DNA from: Sinotaia quadrata | Taxonomy: Eukaryota > Mollusca > Gastropoda > Architaenioglossa > Viviparidae | Reading direction: 5' to 3' | Assembly (NCBI GenBank): GCA_028829895.1 | Contig: CM054177.1 | Span: forward strand, 29,215,564-29,279,563 | Length of the DNA stretch: 64,000 nt | Shown here: positions 60,901 to 63,350 of the stretch, in pieces | Position numbering within the stretch: the stretch's first letter is position 1 | How the letters are laid out: every line of letters begins with the position of its first letter | Program-made: the position numbers and the translations under genes | Notes under the pieces: generated by a model | Told to the model about the DNA's origin: nothing | The model's database searches: none | Seen by the model: the letters and a program-made list of their open reading frames with translations, nothing else

Positions 60901-62046
60901 CAAGCACTTATAAAAACTGTTCAAACATTGCATTTTTTCACAATTGTCATGTCACTTTTTGTCACCAACAAACACTTATAAAAACTGAATGAAGAGGAAT
61001 TTATCTGAACCATGCAAATAAGGTAAATCAATATATAGCAAAAAGAAAATTTCAAAATTAGTCCCAAGGAAAATGATAGGATTGTTTCTGCAAGATTTCC
61101 AATGTTACTAATGTACACAAAATATCTAGTCATACATTCCATACATTCCAGACAGACAAGTATTTTAACTCATTTCTTCACTTAAAGATAAAAATGACAA
61201 AGCAGAGGGACATGACTGATGATGATCTGTTCTCAAACATATTATACACTGACAAACTGTGGCAAACCTTGAATACTTCAGTTAAAAACACAACTAAAAC
61301 TATATTATAAACAACAAAGAAAAATTTTTAAAAATGTTTAGACAAAATTTATTGTAAATACATATATTCAGTCCTAGGAATAATAAAAGAGAGCTTTCAA
61401 ACCATGTTTAGTAGTTCTCCCAATAAACGTGGCTATCAATTTTGCAAATAATAAAGAGTGATCTTCTTTATCATTAATAATATAATTTTAAGTTTGTTGT
61501 GTGACTAAAAATAAAATATCCATTAAAAGTTTCCATCCATCTGTAAAGATTTTAGTATTTTAAACTAAGTTTTAGTGAAATAAAGAAATAAATAAATTGT
61601 AAAAATGTCTCACTTCCTTTGCACTTCATGTTTATCATTTGTCAAAGCTCAATTTCAAGTCAATTTCAGTTTAAATGATTTGGATTTTAAAAACTAAAAT
61701 CATTCTATTTAACTATAAAATATAAACATAATATTTTTGAGGGATTATTTAATTATTATTTTTAAGCCAAATTAAACAGATTGATACAAACTATACAATT
61801 CAAAAACAACTTATAATATCCAAAAGATATTTTCAAATTGTCCTTTTACATGAATAGATTGAAGGAAAGCGAAAAAAAAAATCAAAGCAACTATAGTAAT
61901 GTGTTGTCAATAACTTTTGTTTTGTGTTTTTGAAACTTAGTAATACTATATATACAAATTTATAAATACTTGCCTTTCAGTTCAAGACTGTTGCAAGCCT
62001 GATTTAATCTGGAACTTTTGTCTGAGGGTATTCTTCTTGGCACATC
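9891..62046 (-). CDS. MAP4K3: MAP4K3/MAP4K5-like kinase gene, partial (19 exons, linker and CNH domain)
   Basis: Nineteen minus-strand exons join in phase into about 561 codons (1685 nt). Order of parts: post-kinase linker (exons 1-6), a large acidic and proline-rich exon (exon 7, with PPQLPPK and IPPSIPPR motifs suited to SH3 binding), the conserved [11 protein letters not shown] stretch (exon 8), then the citron-homology domain starting at [14 protein letters not shown] (exon 9) and running to FRLLGSDR (exon 19). From family knowledge, MAP4K3/5 proteins are cytoplasmic Ste20/GCK kinases acting in JNK, TORC1 and Hippo-related signalling; the CNH domain mediates regulatory protein contacts. 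The kinase domain is expected right of the window and the last roughly 28 residues left of it. The [10 protein letters not shown] segment resembles MAP4K3 more, and [10 protein letters not shown] resembles MAP4K5, so an ancestral MAP4K3/5 gene is likely. All introns are GT-AG except the first (GC-AG). Confidence 0.93.
10098..10442. repeat. 68-bp minisatellite, about 5 copies
   Basis: Unit GGTATCACAAAACCAATGAA then ACATGACATTTTGCAG and TTTGTTTTAAAGTATTACAA. An adjacent about 55-bp duplication at 9988-10090 is distinct. Confidence 0.93.
10443..12399. other. Intron 18 single-copy sequence with a possible decayed coding relic
   Basis: AT-rich. Between about 11240 and 11860 the minus strand has short open pieces separated by stops (for example [20 protein letters not shown]), which look like an old transposase-type relic, but I cannot assign a family. 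Nothing else recognised. Confidence 0.35.
12400..13045. repeat. 46-bp minisatellite with older degenerate flank, abutting exon 18
   Basis: Unit ACTTATGATGATAAATAACA then GGCTGAGACTCCACAGTGGC and AACATG. There are about 4-5 clean copies at 12849-13040 and progressively degenerate relatives out to about 12400. The last copy ends within about 8 nt of the exon 18 splice donor. Confidence 0.9.
13046..13116 (-). CDS. MAP4K3: MAP4K3/5-like exon 18 (CNH)
   Basis: A 71-nt exon reading (V)[20 protein letters not shown] then GNE, with acceptor aatgtttcag and donor gtgagt. It matches [19 protein letters not shown]; the usual tryptophan is histidine here. A 46-bp tandem array begins within about 8 nt of the donor. 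Confidence 0.97.
13290..14030. repeat. 48-57-bp minisatellite with higher-order structure, about 15 copies
   Basis: Unit GTAATGGCTTTCTTCACTAA then CAAAAACAGTTTTATATATT and GTAAGCTG with an optional CTTAAGTCT. A variant block with ACAACTTTATATACTGTATG recurs near 13530, 13700 and 13880, showing duplication of multi-unit blocks. Confidence 0.94.
14470..14935 (+). pseudogene. piggyBac (PGBD4-like) transposase remnant
   Basis: One frame reads through an acidic [11 protein letters not shown] segment, then [46 protein letters not shown] and, after a frameshift, MYWSSDN. These are the N-terminal hallmarks of piggyBac/PGBD4 transposases (FF..F...IV..TN.YA, W..T..EI..F.G, YWS). In-frame stops at 14548-14550, 14719-14721 and 14827-14829 plus the frameshift show it is dead. 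The catalytic core and cysteine-rich C-terminus are missing. It lies in MAP4K intron 17 on the opposite strand. Confidence 0.8.
15172..15198 (+). mobile_element. Probable right terminal repeat of piggyBac element with TTAA
   Basis: TGCCCGGTAAAGGG directly followed by TTAA (15195-15198) fits a piggyBac-like end (inward CCCTTTACCGGGCA) with its TTAA target. I could not find a matching left end near 14.1-14.3 kb, so the element is probably truncated. Confidence 0.6.
15199..15673. other. Intron 17 single-copy sequence
   Basis: Unique AT-rich sequence between the piggyBac end and exon 17; nothing recognised. Confidence 0.5.
15674..15766 (-). CDS. MAP4K3: MAP4K3/5-like exon 17 (CNH)
   Basis: A 93-nt exon reading (R)[20 protein letters not shown] and on to DCNVESL plus 1 nt, with acceptor tggtattccag and donor gtgagt. 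It matches KIVNLQGKLKSS-K-ASEL-FD. The first about 40 coding bases and the splice site resemble degenerate repeat units further right, notably at 16006-16060. Confidence 0.96.
15727..16300. repeat. About 55-bp degenerate minisatellite whose first unit is inside exon 17
   Basis: Plus-strand units share a pattern like ACTTCAGTTTGYCAGCAAGG then TTTACAACTTTCA. The unit at 15727-15782 is coding sequence plus the splice acceptor of exon 17. Recognisable relatives lie at about 15783, 15900, 15958, 16006 and 16065, and four homogeneous 55-bp copies (ATTTTAATCCACCAGCAGGT) at about 16060-16285. Confidence 0.82.
16301..17152. other. Intron 16 single-copy sequence
   Basis: AT-rich; a short imperfect duplication (CAATAGTAAACAAGAGC) at about 16673-16770; nothing else recognised. 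Confidence 0.5.
17153..17218 (-). CDS. MAP4K3: MAP4K3/5-like exon 16 (CNH)
   Basis: A 66-nt exon reading (G)[19 protein letters not shown] then YE plus 1 nt, with acceptor ttttttatag and donor gtaagt. It matches HVTQLERDT-LVC of the family. Confidence 0.95.
17219..18299. other. Intron 15 single-copy sequence
   Basis: Contains a short AC tract near 17499-17518 and a G-rich run near 17643-17664; no exon or transposon recognised. Confidence 0.5.
18300..19640. repeat. Highly degenerate about 25-30-bp array, about 1.3 kb
   Basis: Dozens of diverged units built on ATTAGCTGAAAGACAGTGAC then TTGTGACAT. Spacing is irregular because of many small indels. It looks like an old array no longer homogenised. 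Confidence 0.88.
19911..19990 (-). CDS. MAP4K3: MAP4K3/5-like exon 15 (CNH)
   Basis: An 80-nt exon reading (G)[20 protein letters not shown] and on to TDESFS plus 1 nt, with acceptor tttgttgaag and donor gtatgt. It matches [16 protein letters not shown]. The weak acceptor was chosen because it alone keeps phase with exon 14. Confidence 0.9.
20056..20158. repeat. Short duplication with A-rich spacer
   Basis: GCATTTAATAATCTCAAGGA occurs twice (20076 and 20127). Confidence 0.8.
20160..22167. other. Intron 14, mostly single copy
   Basis: Contains a 66-bp duplication at about 21944-22060 (TATGTCAGTTTTCACACTGA) and CAGTT-rich short-period sequence at about 21380-21540. The block around 20620-20960 is GC-richer and could be a dispersed element, but I cannot name it. 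Confidence 0.5.
22168..22274 (-). CDS. MAP4K3: MAP4K3/5-like exon 14 (CNH)
   Basis: A 107-nt exon reading [20 protein letters not shown] then [15 protein letters not shown] plus 2 nt, with acceptor ttttttaatag and donor gtatgt. It matches the FEML-PEQEYP-VCV segment of the CNH domain. Confidence 0.93.
22275..24901. other. Intron 13, mostly single copy
   Basis: Two to three diverged copies of an about 90-bp unit (AGACTAGGTAAGA, AATCAACCAAATGAC) lie at about 24480-24760. The 22540-23040 block is GC-richer; no coding or transposon identity found. Confidence 0.5.
24902..25064 (-). CDS. MAP4K3: MAP4K3/5-like exon 13 (CNH)
   Basis: A 163-nt exon containing [20 protein letters not shown] and then [20 protein letters not shown], ending KFMLLK before gtgcgt. 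This matches the most conserved CNH segment (RNPYTGHKYLCGAL, LLQWYEP). The acceptor ctcatattttcag is the terminal unit of a 44-bp tandem array that runs into the intron. Confidence 0.97.
25065..25372. repeat. 43/44-bp minisatellite starting exactly at the exon 13 acceptor
   Basis: Plus-strand unit GAAAACATGAGATTAACTGG then CTCAAACACTGCCTGTTCTA and ATGT, 7 copies. The first copy is the intron end itself: on the minus strand CTCATATTTTCAG before exon 13, while the other copies read CTCATGTTTTCACATTAG. Confidence 0.95.
25373..25830. repeat. About 60-66-bp minisatellite, about 6-7 copies
   Basis: Unit built on CTCTTTCAATGCTACAACAT, TTCAATAAAAACATAAC and TGCCTGTTCTAGAGTCTGTA. It shares the ACTGCCTGTTCTA core with the adjacent 44-bp array. 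A further 78-bp duplication follows at about 25858-26010. Confidence 0.92.
26343..26448 (-). CDS. MAP4K3: MAP4K3/5-like exon 12 (CNH)
   Basis: A 106-nt exon reading (G)[13 protein letters not shown] and on to [11 protein letters not shown], with acceptor ctgctttcag and donor gtaggt. It matches GK-QLYSHNL and KLPDRILPR. An internal tttacag could serve as an alternative acceptor but would break the phase with exon 11. Confidence 0.88.
26449..27037. other. Intron 11, no recognised feature
   Basis: AT-rich single-copy sequence; nothing identified. Confidence 0.5.
27038..27098 (-). CDS. MAP4K3: MAP4K3/5-like exon 11 (CNH)
   Basis: A 61-nt exon reading [20 protein letters not shown] plus 1 nt, with acceptor ttttttccag and donor gtgtgt. 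It aligns with LFPRRCTWLYV-NN-L-SISG of the family; the RRC-W core is conserved. Confidence 0.9.
27099..28318. other. Intron 10, no recognised feature
   Basis: AT-rich single-copy sequence; open plus-strand stretches here lack any recognisable domain and are judged fortuitous. Confidence 0.5.
28319..28398 (-). CDS. MAP4K3: MAP4K3/5-like exon 10 (CNH)
   Basis: An 80-nt exon reading (D)[18 protein letters not shown] and on to EASLEL, with acceptor aaattgcag and donor gtaaat. It matches the EEGIYTLNLNELHE strand of the CNH beta-propeller. Confidence 0.95.
28399..29268. other. Intron 9, no recognised feature
   Basis: Contains a CT-rich stretch at about 28720-28860 that keeps a frame open without a recognisable protein. 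Confidence 0.5.
29269..29353 (-). CDS. MAP4K3: MAP4K3/5-like exon 9 (start of CNH domain)
   Basis: An 85-nt exon starting in phase 0 with [16 protein letters not shown] and ending HPESR plus 1 nt, with acceptor ctctttag and donor gtaggt. This is the hallmark start of the MAP4K3/5 citron-homology domain. Confidence 0.97.
29505..29695. repeat. About 55-bp minisatellite, 3-4 copies (intron 8)
   Basis: Unit built on TTTATCACAGCAGTACACTA, CAGCTCTCCAAATTCTACTG and GTCAAACAAAA. Confidence 0.92.
29850..29900 (-). CDS. MAP4K3: MAP4K3/5-like exon 8 ([12 protein letters not shown])
   Basis: A 51-nt, phase 0-0 exon reading [17 protein letters not shown], with acceptor ctttatgcag and donor gtgagt. This is nearly identical to the conserved motif immediately before the CNH domain in MAP4K3 and MAP4K5 and is one of the strongest identifiers of the gene. 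Confidence 0.96.
30408..30960. repeat. Degenerate about 50-60-bp array (intron 7)
   Basis: Two subfamilies: TCACATGATCTACTGTGGTA with AATCTAATTATATTTTGCGA, and ACAACAGTCACACTATTTTC with TGTCATAAATGTATTTACACC-like text. The exon-proximal end is near 31000. Confidence 0.8.
31102..31491 (-). CDS. MAP4K3: MAP4K3/5-like exon 7 (large acidic/proline-rich exon)
   Basis: A 390-nt, phase 0-0 exon, 130 codons. It begins [15 protein letters not shown], continues through an acidic stretch ([17 protein letters not shown]), then the SH3-type motifs [12 protein letters not shown] and [12 protein letters not shown], and ends KENES before gtatgt. The acceptor is ttttgtacag. The sequence is lineage-specific, but position, phase and proline motifs fit the family linker. 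The first 9 coding bases and the splice site are the end copy of a 62-bp tandem repeat (31483-31660). Confidence 0.92.
31483..31660. repeat. 62-bp repeat, 3 copies, containing the exon 7 splice acceptor
   Basis: Plus-strand unit TTTGTGTGGCTGTACAAAAT then AAACAATAATGTATTAATGT and AATGTCATTCACCATCTTGCTG. Copy 1 (31483-31544) includes the first 9 coding bases of exon 7 and its real acceptor. Copies 2 (31545-31606) and 3 (from 31607) duplicate the acceptor as TTTTGCACAG followed by CCACACAAA. Confidence 0.96.
31661..32609. other. Intron 6, single-copy part
   Basis: AT-rich unique sequence; nothing recognised. Confidence 0.5.
32610..33320. repeat. About 58-65-bp minisatellite, about 11 copies
   Basis: Unit built on CTTATAAGATAAATACTAAG, GAATGATCCATTATTCCAAT and CAACCCCACTACCTACTAT. 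Copies diverge towards 33300. Confidence 0.92.
33766..33805 (-). CDS. MAP4K3: MAP4K3/5-like exon 6 (proline-rich)
   Basis: A 40-nt exon reading (E)[13 protein letters not shown], with acceptor tgctgacag and donor gtgagg. The start was chosen because only this acceptor gives the phase needed by exon 5 and keeps the PPPTPPR frame that joins exon 7. It corresponds to the PPPLPPKP linker of the family. Confidence 0.85.
33806..35848. other. Intron 5, mostly single copy
   Basis: Holds a short repeat at about 34205-34290 (AATATCAGCAAA) and a roughly 120-bp duplication at about 34880-35065 (TTTTCCAGCCTATTAGTGCC). No exon was needed or found here because exons 5 and 6 join in phase. Confidence 0.6.
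35849..35893 (-). CDS. MAP4K3: MAP4K3/5-like exon 5
   Basis: A 45-nt exon reading (R)[14 protein letters not shown] plus 2 nt, with acceptor ctgtgttccag and donor gtaagc. It matches the RGHV-DDESK stretch of MAP4K3. It is frame-neutral like exon 4 and lies at the other edge of the 15-kb intron. Confidence 0.87.
36095..36210. repeat. About 46-bp repeat, 2-3 copies
   Basis: GTACTGTATTTCACTCA and AATGATAACAACATTTTGGC recur. Confidence 0.85.
36985..38050. repeat. 30-bp minisatellite (with 36/39-bp variants), about 33 copies
   Basis: Unit TCAATTATAGTATCTTTAGT then TTTCTAAATG. Variants insert AGTTGTAAAA or AGTTTTATAA. Periods divisible by three keep frames open on both strands; no coding is implied. 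Confidence 0.96.
38051..39687. other. Intron 4 sequence, largely single copy
   Basis: Apart from the inverted repeat copy nothing is recognised; short AC and GC tracts near 38970-39004. Confidence 0.5.
38292..38317. repeat. Single inverted copy of the 30-bp repeat
   Basis: GAAAACTAAAGATACTATAA followed by TTGACA is an exact 26-nt reverse complement of the array unit, isolated about 240 bp beyond the array. Confidence 0.93.
39688..40010. repeat. About 105-112-bp repeat, 3 copies
   Basis: Copies share ATCTTGCTTTGT, GGATAACTATTATGAGAATT and ACTTTGTAAGACTGTGCATC; the third copy is most diverged. Confidence 0.92.
40253..40257. repeat. Target site duplication, left copy (ATACT)
   Basis: ATACT directly precedes the LTR TG and is repeated directly after the other LTR's CA at 48493-48497. 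Confidence 0.95.
40258..41803 (-). repeat. 3' LTR of the Gmr1-type element
   Basis: A 1546-bp direct repeat of 46947-48492. AATAAA-type signals on the sense strand lie near its end (rc of 40274-40279 and of 40362-40367) and could end element transcripts, or prematurely end MAP4K transcripts that read through. Confidence 0.96.
41804..41818 (-). promoter_or_regulatory. Polypurine tract
   Basis: On the sense strand CAAAAGCAAGGGGG directly abuts the TG of the 3' LTR. It is purine-rich apart from two C's and placed exactly where plus-strand priming occurs. Confidence 0.85.
42027..46328 (-). CDS. Gag-Pol polyprotein of Gmr1-type LTR retrotransposon (1433 aa)
   Basis: One uninterrupted frame. Residues about 30-95 are a charged coiled coil (EAKRIAAD repeats) and 128-290 gag. 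A CCHC zinc knuckle lies at C347, C350, H355, C360. The aspartic protease has DTG at 398-400 and ILG at 463-465. The integrase has an HHCC zinc finger (H585, H592, C622, C625), a D655, D715, E751 catalytic triad with D-D35-E spacing, and a GPF module near 892. The reverse transcriptase (about 1014-1190) has D1106 and FMDD at 1168-1171. The RNase H has D1319, D1385 and a final ADYMSR with D1428. Integrase precedes reverse transcriptase, the reverse of ordinary Ty3/gypsy and typical of the Gmr1 group. Gag and pol share one frame with no recoding site needed, so the Gag to Pol ratio must be set another way. The start ATG is the first in-frame methionine, 598 nt after the primer site. Confidence 0.97.
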   Translation of the reverse strand: MDRKQVLEDLKETGIMIGYQGDELTSYIKTELEKAEKERQEIEREERLAAREAKKLEAERLAETEAKRIAADTEAKRIAADAEIKRLEWEVKKLDVTNPNRDRRSSGDSHSSDGNNHSRIENIIPKINMVPFDENKDQIDAYLKTFEKLARATNIPAEHWAINLSGLLQGSAKNEFNKLSDSESDNYDTVKAALLKRYKLTADTYRRKFKQATKASSETHAQYIRRVTDLFQRWIDLAETPQTYAGLRDEMVKDHILGSYKSDLLIHLAIREKSTLEEIGNAADRFDDAHSQFSNAHANNKSRPNEPQTRKDKKNDGKAPNERDDKTSKPDTKNKSDKQKDKKNLACYTCGDSGHFSRTCPEKKTAKVYAVESHTPKTEKSNRTPVQANGHDTIALLDTGCELDAIVNASLVNRTDYTGETISVTFANGEQDILPVAEVSIVSDFVEGTVKAAVMENSPHDVILGCKYVLPCKKQTSTEPPLVNAVTRAASSKDKSVTAPMSAAPAVDKATVSEIKILQAEDETLYKLRKQAVLVSDVNTDDSNKKACIILKKGLLYRYSKVGDEFRKQLVVPQTKRNDVLRLGHESLFGAHMGVQKTTSRITSEFYWPDITADIRRFVLSCDTCQRTQSKNSIRPAPLGEPELISEPYKRVALDLIGPIIPTSTRGNRYVLTTIDYATRFADAVPLKNIDTETVAEALFGLWSRVGIPTEILTDQGSQFIGNVMKEVNRLLSIKHLTCTPYHPQANGLIEKYNGTLKTALKKLATDKPKDWDRYIPALLFAYREVPQSSTGFSPFELLYGRTVRGPMMILKALWTDEKTDDEVKTTYTYVTDLRNRLETIGKIARENLTIAQSRQAEYYNKHTKPREFEVNDKVLLLLPEAHNKLQMKWKGPFVVTAKLGGLNYKVQTGKREKIFHVNLLKKYISREDQTTQADFVVATIVTEDEGDTDCVTGTLPNCPLQTDETVKDVRVNEALTERQKKEVNELLNEFSSTLTDKPGLTDLIEFSLKLTDNKPIRLKPYPLPHAKIDDVRREIKTMLDLGVIEKTDSAYGSPIVLIKKRDNSFRFCVDYRKLNQVTEFCAEPLPDPDLIFTKLANAHYYTKIDLSRGFWQIKVKDTDRHILAFTTPVGNYTWKVMPFGVSNAPSIFSKMMRSLLEPLYGRGVENFMDDLILGTQTWEEHLTLLRDVLARLKQANLTARPTKCEIAQFSLDFLGHKLSHGTMSPSEAKIAQLKDTSQPLTKTQVRSFLGLANYYRKFVPDFSAIACPLTDLTRKNMPTKVVWTDACQNAFDTLKSRLTSDLVVKLPDLTKPFLLRTDASNTGLGAVLLQEHNDTKHPVAYASRKLTTTEQKYSTSEKECLAIVWAIKKFENYLYGKTFVIECDHQPLAFLGQAQFTNSRLMRWSLFLTQYDANIHYIKGSLNVGADYMSRA
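46329..46926 (-). other. Retrotransposon 5' leader
   Basis: 598 nt between the primer binding site and the gag start. It is rich in CpG compared with the flanking intron. Packaging or dimerisation elements would be expected here, but I see none that can be named. Confidence 0.7.
46927..46944 (-). promoter_or_regulatory. Primer binding site, tRNA-Pro type
   Basis: Two bases inside the 5' LTR the sense strand reads TGGGGGCTCGTCCGGGAT, an 18-nt match to the site complementary to the 3' end of tRNA-Pro, including the CCA. From established knowledge this same site is used by murine leukaemia-type retroviruses. Position and spacing are canonical for minus-strand priming. Confidence 0.92.
46947..48492 (-). 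repeat. 5' LTR of the Gmr1-type element
   Basis: A 1546-bp LTR, starting TGTCACAGTC and ending CGTAACA in the sense direction. It matches the 3' LTR base for base at a constant offset of 6689 when compared by eye. A probable U3 promoter contains a TATA-like CTATATATG (about 48270-48278) with a CACGTG E-box about 25 bp upstream (48296-48301). Confidence 0.96.
48270..48301 (-). promoter_or_regulatory. Probable LTR core promoter (E-box and TATA)
   Basis: In the sense direction CACGTG (48301-48296) is followed about 18 bp later by CTATATATG. The same arrangement exists in the 3' LTR at offset 6689, from which it could drive transcription towards MAP4K exon 5. Inferred from motifs only. Confidence 0.45.
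48493..48497. repeat. Target site duplication, right copy (ATACT)
   Basis: ATACT directly follows the terminal CA of the right LTR and matches 40253-40257. Confidence 0.95.
48500..49120. repeat. Degenerate about 58-bp array
   Basis: Units built on CAATATGTAATTAAGTG, ACATGTATCTCCCATGTGAG and TACTATGTAA; about 10 copies with many indels. Confidence 0.85.
49650..50060. repeat. About 51-bp minisatellite, about 7 copies
   Basis: Unit built on ACAAGACACCTATATGTATC, TTTGTTTATACCCATGTAAG and CAATGAGTAATT. Confidence 0.92.
50908..50946 (-). CDS. MAP4K3: MAP4K3/5-like exon 4 ([13 protein letters not shown])
   Basis: A 39-nt exon between a textbook acceptor (tttcctgcag) and donor gtatgc, reading [12 protein letters not shown] plus 2 nt of arginine. 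This closely matches a MAP4K3 linker motif. It is frame-neutral (39 nt, same phase both sides), so it could be skipped cleanly. It forms the 5' edge of the 15-kb intron that holds the LTR retrotransposon. Confidence 0.9.
50947..53490. other. Intron 3, left part, mostly single copy
   Basis: Contains a 24-26-bp triplicate at 51313-51390 (CAGATATCCATTCACACTCA). Otherwise AT-rich unique sequence without recognised gene. Confidence 0.5.
53495..54110. repeat. Two degenerate arrays in intron 3
   Basis: About 53500-53880: diverged units with TTTCTATAA and GTGTATGATATAAGA-like text. About 53895-54110: about 30-bp units built on CACTAGTTAGGACTTTACTA and AGTAAACAT. Confidence 0.78.
54111..55164. other. 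Intron 3 single-copy segment
   Basis: The 54410-54700 block (CTGTGACAACACC through GTGAGCCCCCATCTACCC) is GC-richer and vaguely LTR-like, but no paired LTR or coding relic is visible. Confidence 0.35.
55165..55322. repeat. 32-bp minisatellite, 5 copies
   Basis: Unit GGTTGTAGATGTTTACAAAC then AATAAACCAGGA. Confidence 0.96.
55690..56370. repeat. Degenerate short arrays (37-bp and relatives)
   Basis: 55690-55990: units built on CACTCACTAAATATTTCATT and ATGAGGTTATCAAGCA. 56030-56165: ATACCATTAAAAGATGTT-type units. 56265-56365: ATACAAAATATTAGAAGACT units. Confidence 0.85.
56371..57251. other. Intron 3, exon-proximal single-copy segment
   Basis: Unique sequence; a GC-richer patch at 56610-56700 contains no recognised exon. 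Confidence 0.45.
57252..57304 (-). CDS. MAP4K3: MAP4K3/5-like exon 3
   Basis: A 53-nt exon reading [17 protein letters not shown] plus 2 nt, with acceptor ttcaatag and donor gtgagt. Its last two bases complete a lysine codon with exon 4, giving [12 protein letters not shown], which matches the KSLLKSVEEEL motif of MAP4K3. Its 3' splice site region is echoed in the repeats at about 57402 and 57485. Confidence 0.8.
57302..57590. repeat. About 83-100-bp repeat whose first unit spans the exon 3 acceptor
   Basis: The exon 3 boundary TTGCTATTGAAAAGTAAGCA, then ATAGT, is echoed at about 57402 and 57485 as ATGCTACTGAACAGTAAGCA then ACAGTGAAG, and partially at about 57567. The two internal copies also share AAAATCCCTTAATG and CATCTAAGTGTAATTATGCT. 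Confidence 0.8.
57591..59035. other. Intron 2 sequence, possibly decayed LTR
   Basis: Single-copy and GC-richer between about 57870 and 59035. If the primer-site relic at 59036 is real this is where a decayed LTR would be; no alignment to the intact LTR is visible by eye. Confidence 0.3.
59036..59055 (+). other. Possible relic primer binding site of the decayed gag fragment
   Basis: TGGGGGTTCTGTGCC followed by ATATGTA resembles the intact element's TGGGGGCTCG site and its ATATGTA continuation. It lies 476 bp before the gag relic (616 bp in the intact element). If correct, a decayed LTR would occupy roughly 57.5-59.0 kb, but no LTR boundary is recognisable. Confidence 0.35.
59512..60002 (+). 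pseudogene. Decayed gag fragment of a related LTR retrotransposon
   Basis: Plus-strand remnant. It opens [17 protein letters not shown] with a [10 protein letters not shown] motif, aligning with the gag N-terminus of the intact element ([22 protein letters not shown]). A charged coiled-coil region and an [12 protein letters not shown] motif (intact: [12 protein letters not shown]) follow. In-frame stops lie near 59627 and 59760, and a frameshift in the A-run near 59954, after which similarity continues in another frame (KANKIPREL against RATNIPAEH). It sits in MAP4K intron 2 in the opposite orientation. Nothing of pol is visible downstream. Confidence 0.88.
60003..60488. other. Intron 2 remainder
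   Basis: AT-rich sequence after the gag relic; no pol remnant recognised. Confidence 0.5.
60489..60514 (-). CDS. MAP4K3: MAP4K3/5-like microexon 2
   Basis: A 26-nt microexon reading (V)KVNLGATE, joined 1+2 nt to exon 1 and ending in phase 0 at GAG before gtaaga. The acceptor is a strong pyrimidine tract ending ctcctcccag. It aligns with the QVKFDPPL region of the family. Its length is not a multiple of three, so skipping it would shift the frame. The call rests on splice signals and phase more than on similarity. Confidence 0.72.
60775..60985. repeat. 68-bp repeat, 3 copies (intron 1)
   Basis: Unit built on AAAAACTGTTCAAACATTGC, ATTTTTTCACAATTGTCATG and TCACTTTTTGTCATCAACAA; almost identical copies. 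Confidence 0.96.
60986..61973. other. Intron 1, single-copy part
   Basis: AT-rich unique sequence; nothing recognised. Confidence 0.5.
61974..62046 (-). CDS. MAP4K3: MAP4K3/5-like exon 1 of window (post-kinase linker)
   Basis: A 73-nt exon, phase 0 in and 1 nt over. It reads [16 protein letters not shown] and onward to NSLELK, matching the VP-RI linker just after the kinase domain in MAP4K3/5. The acceptor is ttgttgcag. The donor is GC rather than GT (AAAG then GCAAGT). Only the GC site gives a phase that joins exon 2; the nearby GT would lead to a stop. Confidence 0.82.
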
Positions 62047-62124
62047 CTGCAACAACTAATATGTACAAAATAATATAAACACTTTGGAAATATGTTATTG
62101 TTTACATAAAAAAACTAACATTTA

Positions 62125-62335
62125 TAAAACAAAAACAATCTTGAAGTCTGTCAAAGTTCACCTGAATAATGAAAACATGCCAAGGAATGCAAACAATCTT
62201 AAAATCTGTCAAGATTTACCTGAATAATGAAAATATGACAAGGAATGCAAACAATTCTGAAATGTCAAGGTTTACCTGAATAATGAAAACAGGCCAAGAA
62301 ATGCAAACAATTCTGAAACTTGTGAAGAGTTTATA
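62125..62335. repeat. About 57-bp minisatellite, about 4 copies
   Basis: Unit built on ACCTGAATAATGAAAACATG, CCAAGGAATGCAAACAAT and CTTGAAGTCTGTCAAAGTTC-like text. Confidence 0.92.
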
Positions 62336-63350
62336 TAAACAACTGGAACATACATAGGAAGATATTGTTGGTGGATTCAATATATGAGCCTGTTCAATGC
62401 TAAATACTTTACACAACAATTAGAACACACAAAGGAAGATATTGTTGATGGTTTCAATATGCAAGCCAGTTCAACACTAAATAATTGACATCAACAGCTG
62501 GAACATACAAAAGAAGACAGAGTTGGTGATTTCAATATGCAGGCCAGTTGAACACTAAATAATTGACATCAACAGCTGGAACATACAAAAGAAGACAGAG
62601 TTGGTGATTTCAATATGCAGGCCAGTTGAACACTAAATAATTGACATCAACAGCTGGAACATACAAAAGAAGACAGAGTTGGTGATTTCAATATGCAGGC
62701 CAGTTGAACACTAAATAATTGACATCAACAGCTGGAACATACAAAAGAAGACAGAGTTGGTGATTTCAATATGCAGGCCAGTTGAACACTAAATAATTGA
62801 CATCAACAGCTGGAACATACAAAAGAAGACAGAGTTGGTGATTTCAATATGCAGGCCAGTTGAACACTAAATAATTGACATCAACAGCTGGAACATACAA
62901 AAGAAGACAGAGTTGGTGATTTCAATATGCAGGCCAGTTGAACACTAAATAATTGACATCAACAGCTGGAACATACAAAAGAAGACAGAGTTGGTGATTT
63001 CAATATGCAGGCCAGTTGAACACTAAATAATTGACATCAACAGCTGGAACATACAAAAGAAGACAGAGTTGGTGATTTCAATATGCAGGCCAGTTGAACA
63101 CTAAATAATTGACATCAACAGCTGGAACATACAAAAGAAGACAGAGTTGGTGATTTCAATATGCAGGCCAGTTGAACACTAAATAATTGACATCAACAGC
63201 TGGAACATACAAAAGAAGACAGAGTTGGTGATTTCAATAATCATGCCAGTTCAATACCGAATACTTTACACTAACAACTAGAACACACAAAGGAAGATAT
63301 ATTTGGTGGTTTGAATATGCAAGCCAGTTCAAAACTAAATACTGAGTGTG
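62336..63350. repeat. 78-bp minisatellite, about 10 near-identical copies plus degenerate flanks
   Basis: Unit TTCAATATGCAGGCCAGTTG then AACACTAAATAATTGACATC and AACAGCTGGAACATACAAAA and GAAGACAGAGTTGGTGAT. Central copies (about 62460-63230) look identical; flanking copies on both sides are diverged (ACAACTAGAACACACAAAGG). Confidence 0.97.
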
